A DNA stretch of 22,939 nucleotides from DASXTW01 sp036505215 (GTDB lineage: Bacteria > Actinomycetota > UBA4738), in contig DASXTW010000141.1 in NCBI GenBank assembly GCA_036505215.1, positions 1 to 22,939 of the forward strand, in the 5' to 3' direction. Each line of letters opens with the position of its first letter. The stretch's first letter is position 1. A program made the translations under genes and the position numbers. The notes beneath the pieces were generated by a model. The model was given only the letters and a program-made list of their open reading frames with translations. It was not told where the DNA came from and ran no database searches. This document shows, piece by piece, positions 21,865-22,939 of this stretch.

Positions 21865-22939
21865 ATGGCCCCGAAGAGCGTCGTCGGATTAGAGCGCGTC
21901 GTCGTGCGGTTTGCCGGCGACTCCGGCGACGGGATGCAGCTGACCGGCGACCGATTCACCAATGCCACAGCCATAGTGGGCAACGACCTGGCCACGCTGC
22001 CCGACTTCCCGGCCGAGATCCGGGCGCCGGCCGGCACTCTGGCCGGGGTCTCCGCGTTCCAGATCCACTTCGCCAGCCGGGAGATCGTGACGCCCGGGGA
22101 CGCGCCCAACGTGCTGGTGGCGATGAATCCGGCGGCCCTCAAGGCGAACATCCGGGACCTGGAGAAGGGCGGGGCGATCATCGCCAACGAGGACGCCTTC
22201 GTCGACAGAAACCTGGAGAAGGCGAACTACACGTCCGACCCCCTTTCTGATGGCTCCCTGGACGGATACCAGATCTACAAGGTCCCCATGACGTCGATCA
22301 CCCTGCGGGCAACCGAAGGGATCGGCATCTCCAAGAAGGAGGCCGAGCGGGCCAAGAACATGTTCGCCCTCGGTCTGGTCTCCTGGATGTACAGCAGACC
22401 GACCGAGGTCACCACCGACTGGCTCGAGAAGAAGTTCAAGAACAAGCCGGAGATCCTGAAGGCGAACCTGGCTGCCTTCCGAGCCGGATTCAACTTCGGG
22501 GAGACCACCGAGCTGTTCGCCCACACGTACGAGGTCAAGCCGGCGCCGGCGGCGCCTGGGATCTACAAGAATGTCAACGGGACCACGGCTCTTGCATGGG
22601 GACTGATCGCGGCCAGCGTGAAGAGCGGGCTACCGATCTTCTACGCGAGCTACCCGATCACGCCGGCCTCCGAGCTCCTGCATGAGCTCTCTCGCCACAA
22701 GAACTTCGGAGTCCGAACTTTGCAGTCCGAGGACGAGATCGCCGCGGCTGGCGCCGCCCTCGGGGCGTCGTTCGGAGGCCACCTCGGGGTCACCGGGACC
22801 AGCGGGCCCGGCCTGGACCTGAAGCAGGAGACCATCGGCCTGGCGGTGACGCTGGAGCTGCCCATGATCATCGTGGACGTGCAGCGGGCCGGTCCTTCCA
22901 CGGGAATGCCCACCAAGACTGAGGCCGCGGACCTGCTCG
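21865..22939 (+). CDS. korA: 2-oxoacid:ferredoxin oxidoreductase subunit alpha, KorA type (3' truncated)
   Basis: The enzyme oxidises a 2-oxoacid (probably 2-oxoglutarate) with CoA, reducing ferredoxin. The start is ATG 21865, with AAGGAG 5 nt before. The first 358 residues are present. Residues 1-190 are the gamma domain (VVVRFAGDSGDGMQLTGDRF, ending in a region with YKVPMTSITLRATEG). From about 235 comes the alpha pyrimidine-binding domain with YPITPASELLHELSRHK (263 on), TLQSEDEIAAAGAALGASFG, TGTSGPGLDLKQETIGLA and VDVQRAGPSTGMPTKTEAAD. This gamma-alpha fusion is the KorA layout of actinobacteria. The window ends within the alpha domain. The korB beta subunit, binding thiamine diphosphate and a [4Fe-4S] cluster, is expected just downstream. 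2-Oxoglutarate is the likeliest substrate from the fused form, but branched-chain oxoacids are not excluded. Confidence 0.94.
   Translation, partial: MAPKSVVGLERVVVRFAGDSGDGMQLTGDRFTNATAIVGNDLATLPDFPAEIRAPAGTLAGVSAFQIHFASREIVTPGDAPNVLVAMNPAALKANIRDLEKGGAIIANEDAFVDRNLEKANYTSDPLSDGSLDGYQIYKVPMTSITLRATEGIGISKKEAERAKNMFALGLVSWMYSRPTEVTTDWLEKKFKNKPEILKANLAAFRAGFNFGETTELFAHTYEVKPAPAAPGIYKNVNGTTALAWGLIAASVKSGLPIFYASYPITPASELLHELSRHKNFGVRTLQSEDEIAAAGAALGASFGGHLGVTGTSGPGLDLKQETIGLAVTLELPMIIVDVQRAGPSTGMPTKTEAADLL

Overview
The window is GC-rich and densely packed. It most likely comes from an uncultivated member of the Actinomycetota. The evidence is an actinobacterial-style suf operon carrying a small Rieske protein, a mycothiol-isomerase-like (TIGR03083-type) protein, an ECF sigma/RskA-like anti-sigma pair, a gamma-alpha fused 2-oxoacid:ferredoxin oxidoreductase, several starts that look leaderless, and RND pumps without a full periplasmic adaptor or outer-membrane channel. 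The phylum is an inference from gene content; nothing here fixes a lower rank.

Layout. (1) 1-588: the C-terminal HRDC end of RecQ, convergent with a small membrane-anchored coiled-coil gene that is split between two frames. (2) 589-10779: a non-coding promoter region, then a NarL-type histidine kinase and response regulator, then a compact run of RND permease A, a 144-aa adaptor-like lipoprotein, RND permease B, and a 317-aa lipoprotein. The last four genes are nearly gap-free and read as one transport operon, probably controlled by the two-component pair. (3) 10896-17328: sufD, Rieske ferredoxin, sufC, sufS and sufU, followed by a GNAT acetyltransferase, a methyltransferase and a FemAB/CelD-like acyltransferase. 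No sufB is present. (4) 17331-18615 (minus): ECF sigma factor overlapping its anti-sigma factor, preceded by 31-bp tandem repeats and strong hairpins. (5) 18890-19720 (minus): a maleylpyruvate-isomerase-fold protein, divergent across only 26 bp from glycerate kinase and a YbaK-type tRNA deacylase. (6) 21430-end: an A-type Fe-S carrier and the start of korA.

How the genes fit together. Sulfur is mobilised by SufS, passed to SufU, assembled on a SufC/SufD scaffold that needs a SufB from elsewhere, and could be delivered by the A-type carrier; the KorAB enzyme is one plausible client. The most unusual unit is the two-pump cluster: two diverged heavy-metal-type RND permeases flank a lipoprotein that looks like a membrane-fusion adaptor with its lipoyl and hairpin domains removed, as might suit a cell without an outer membrane.

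The window ends inside recQ on the left and korA on the right. No tRNA, rRNA, CRISPR, transposase or integrase was seen.
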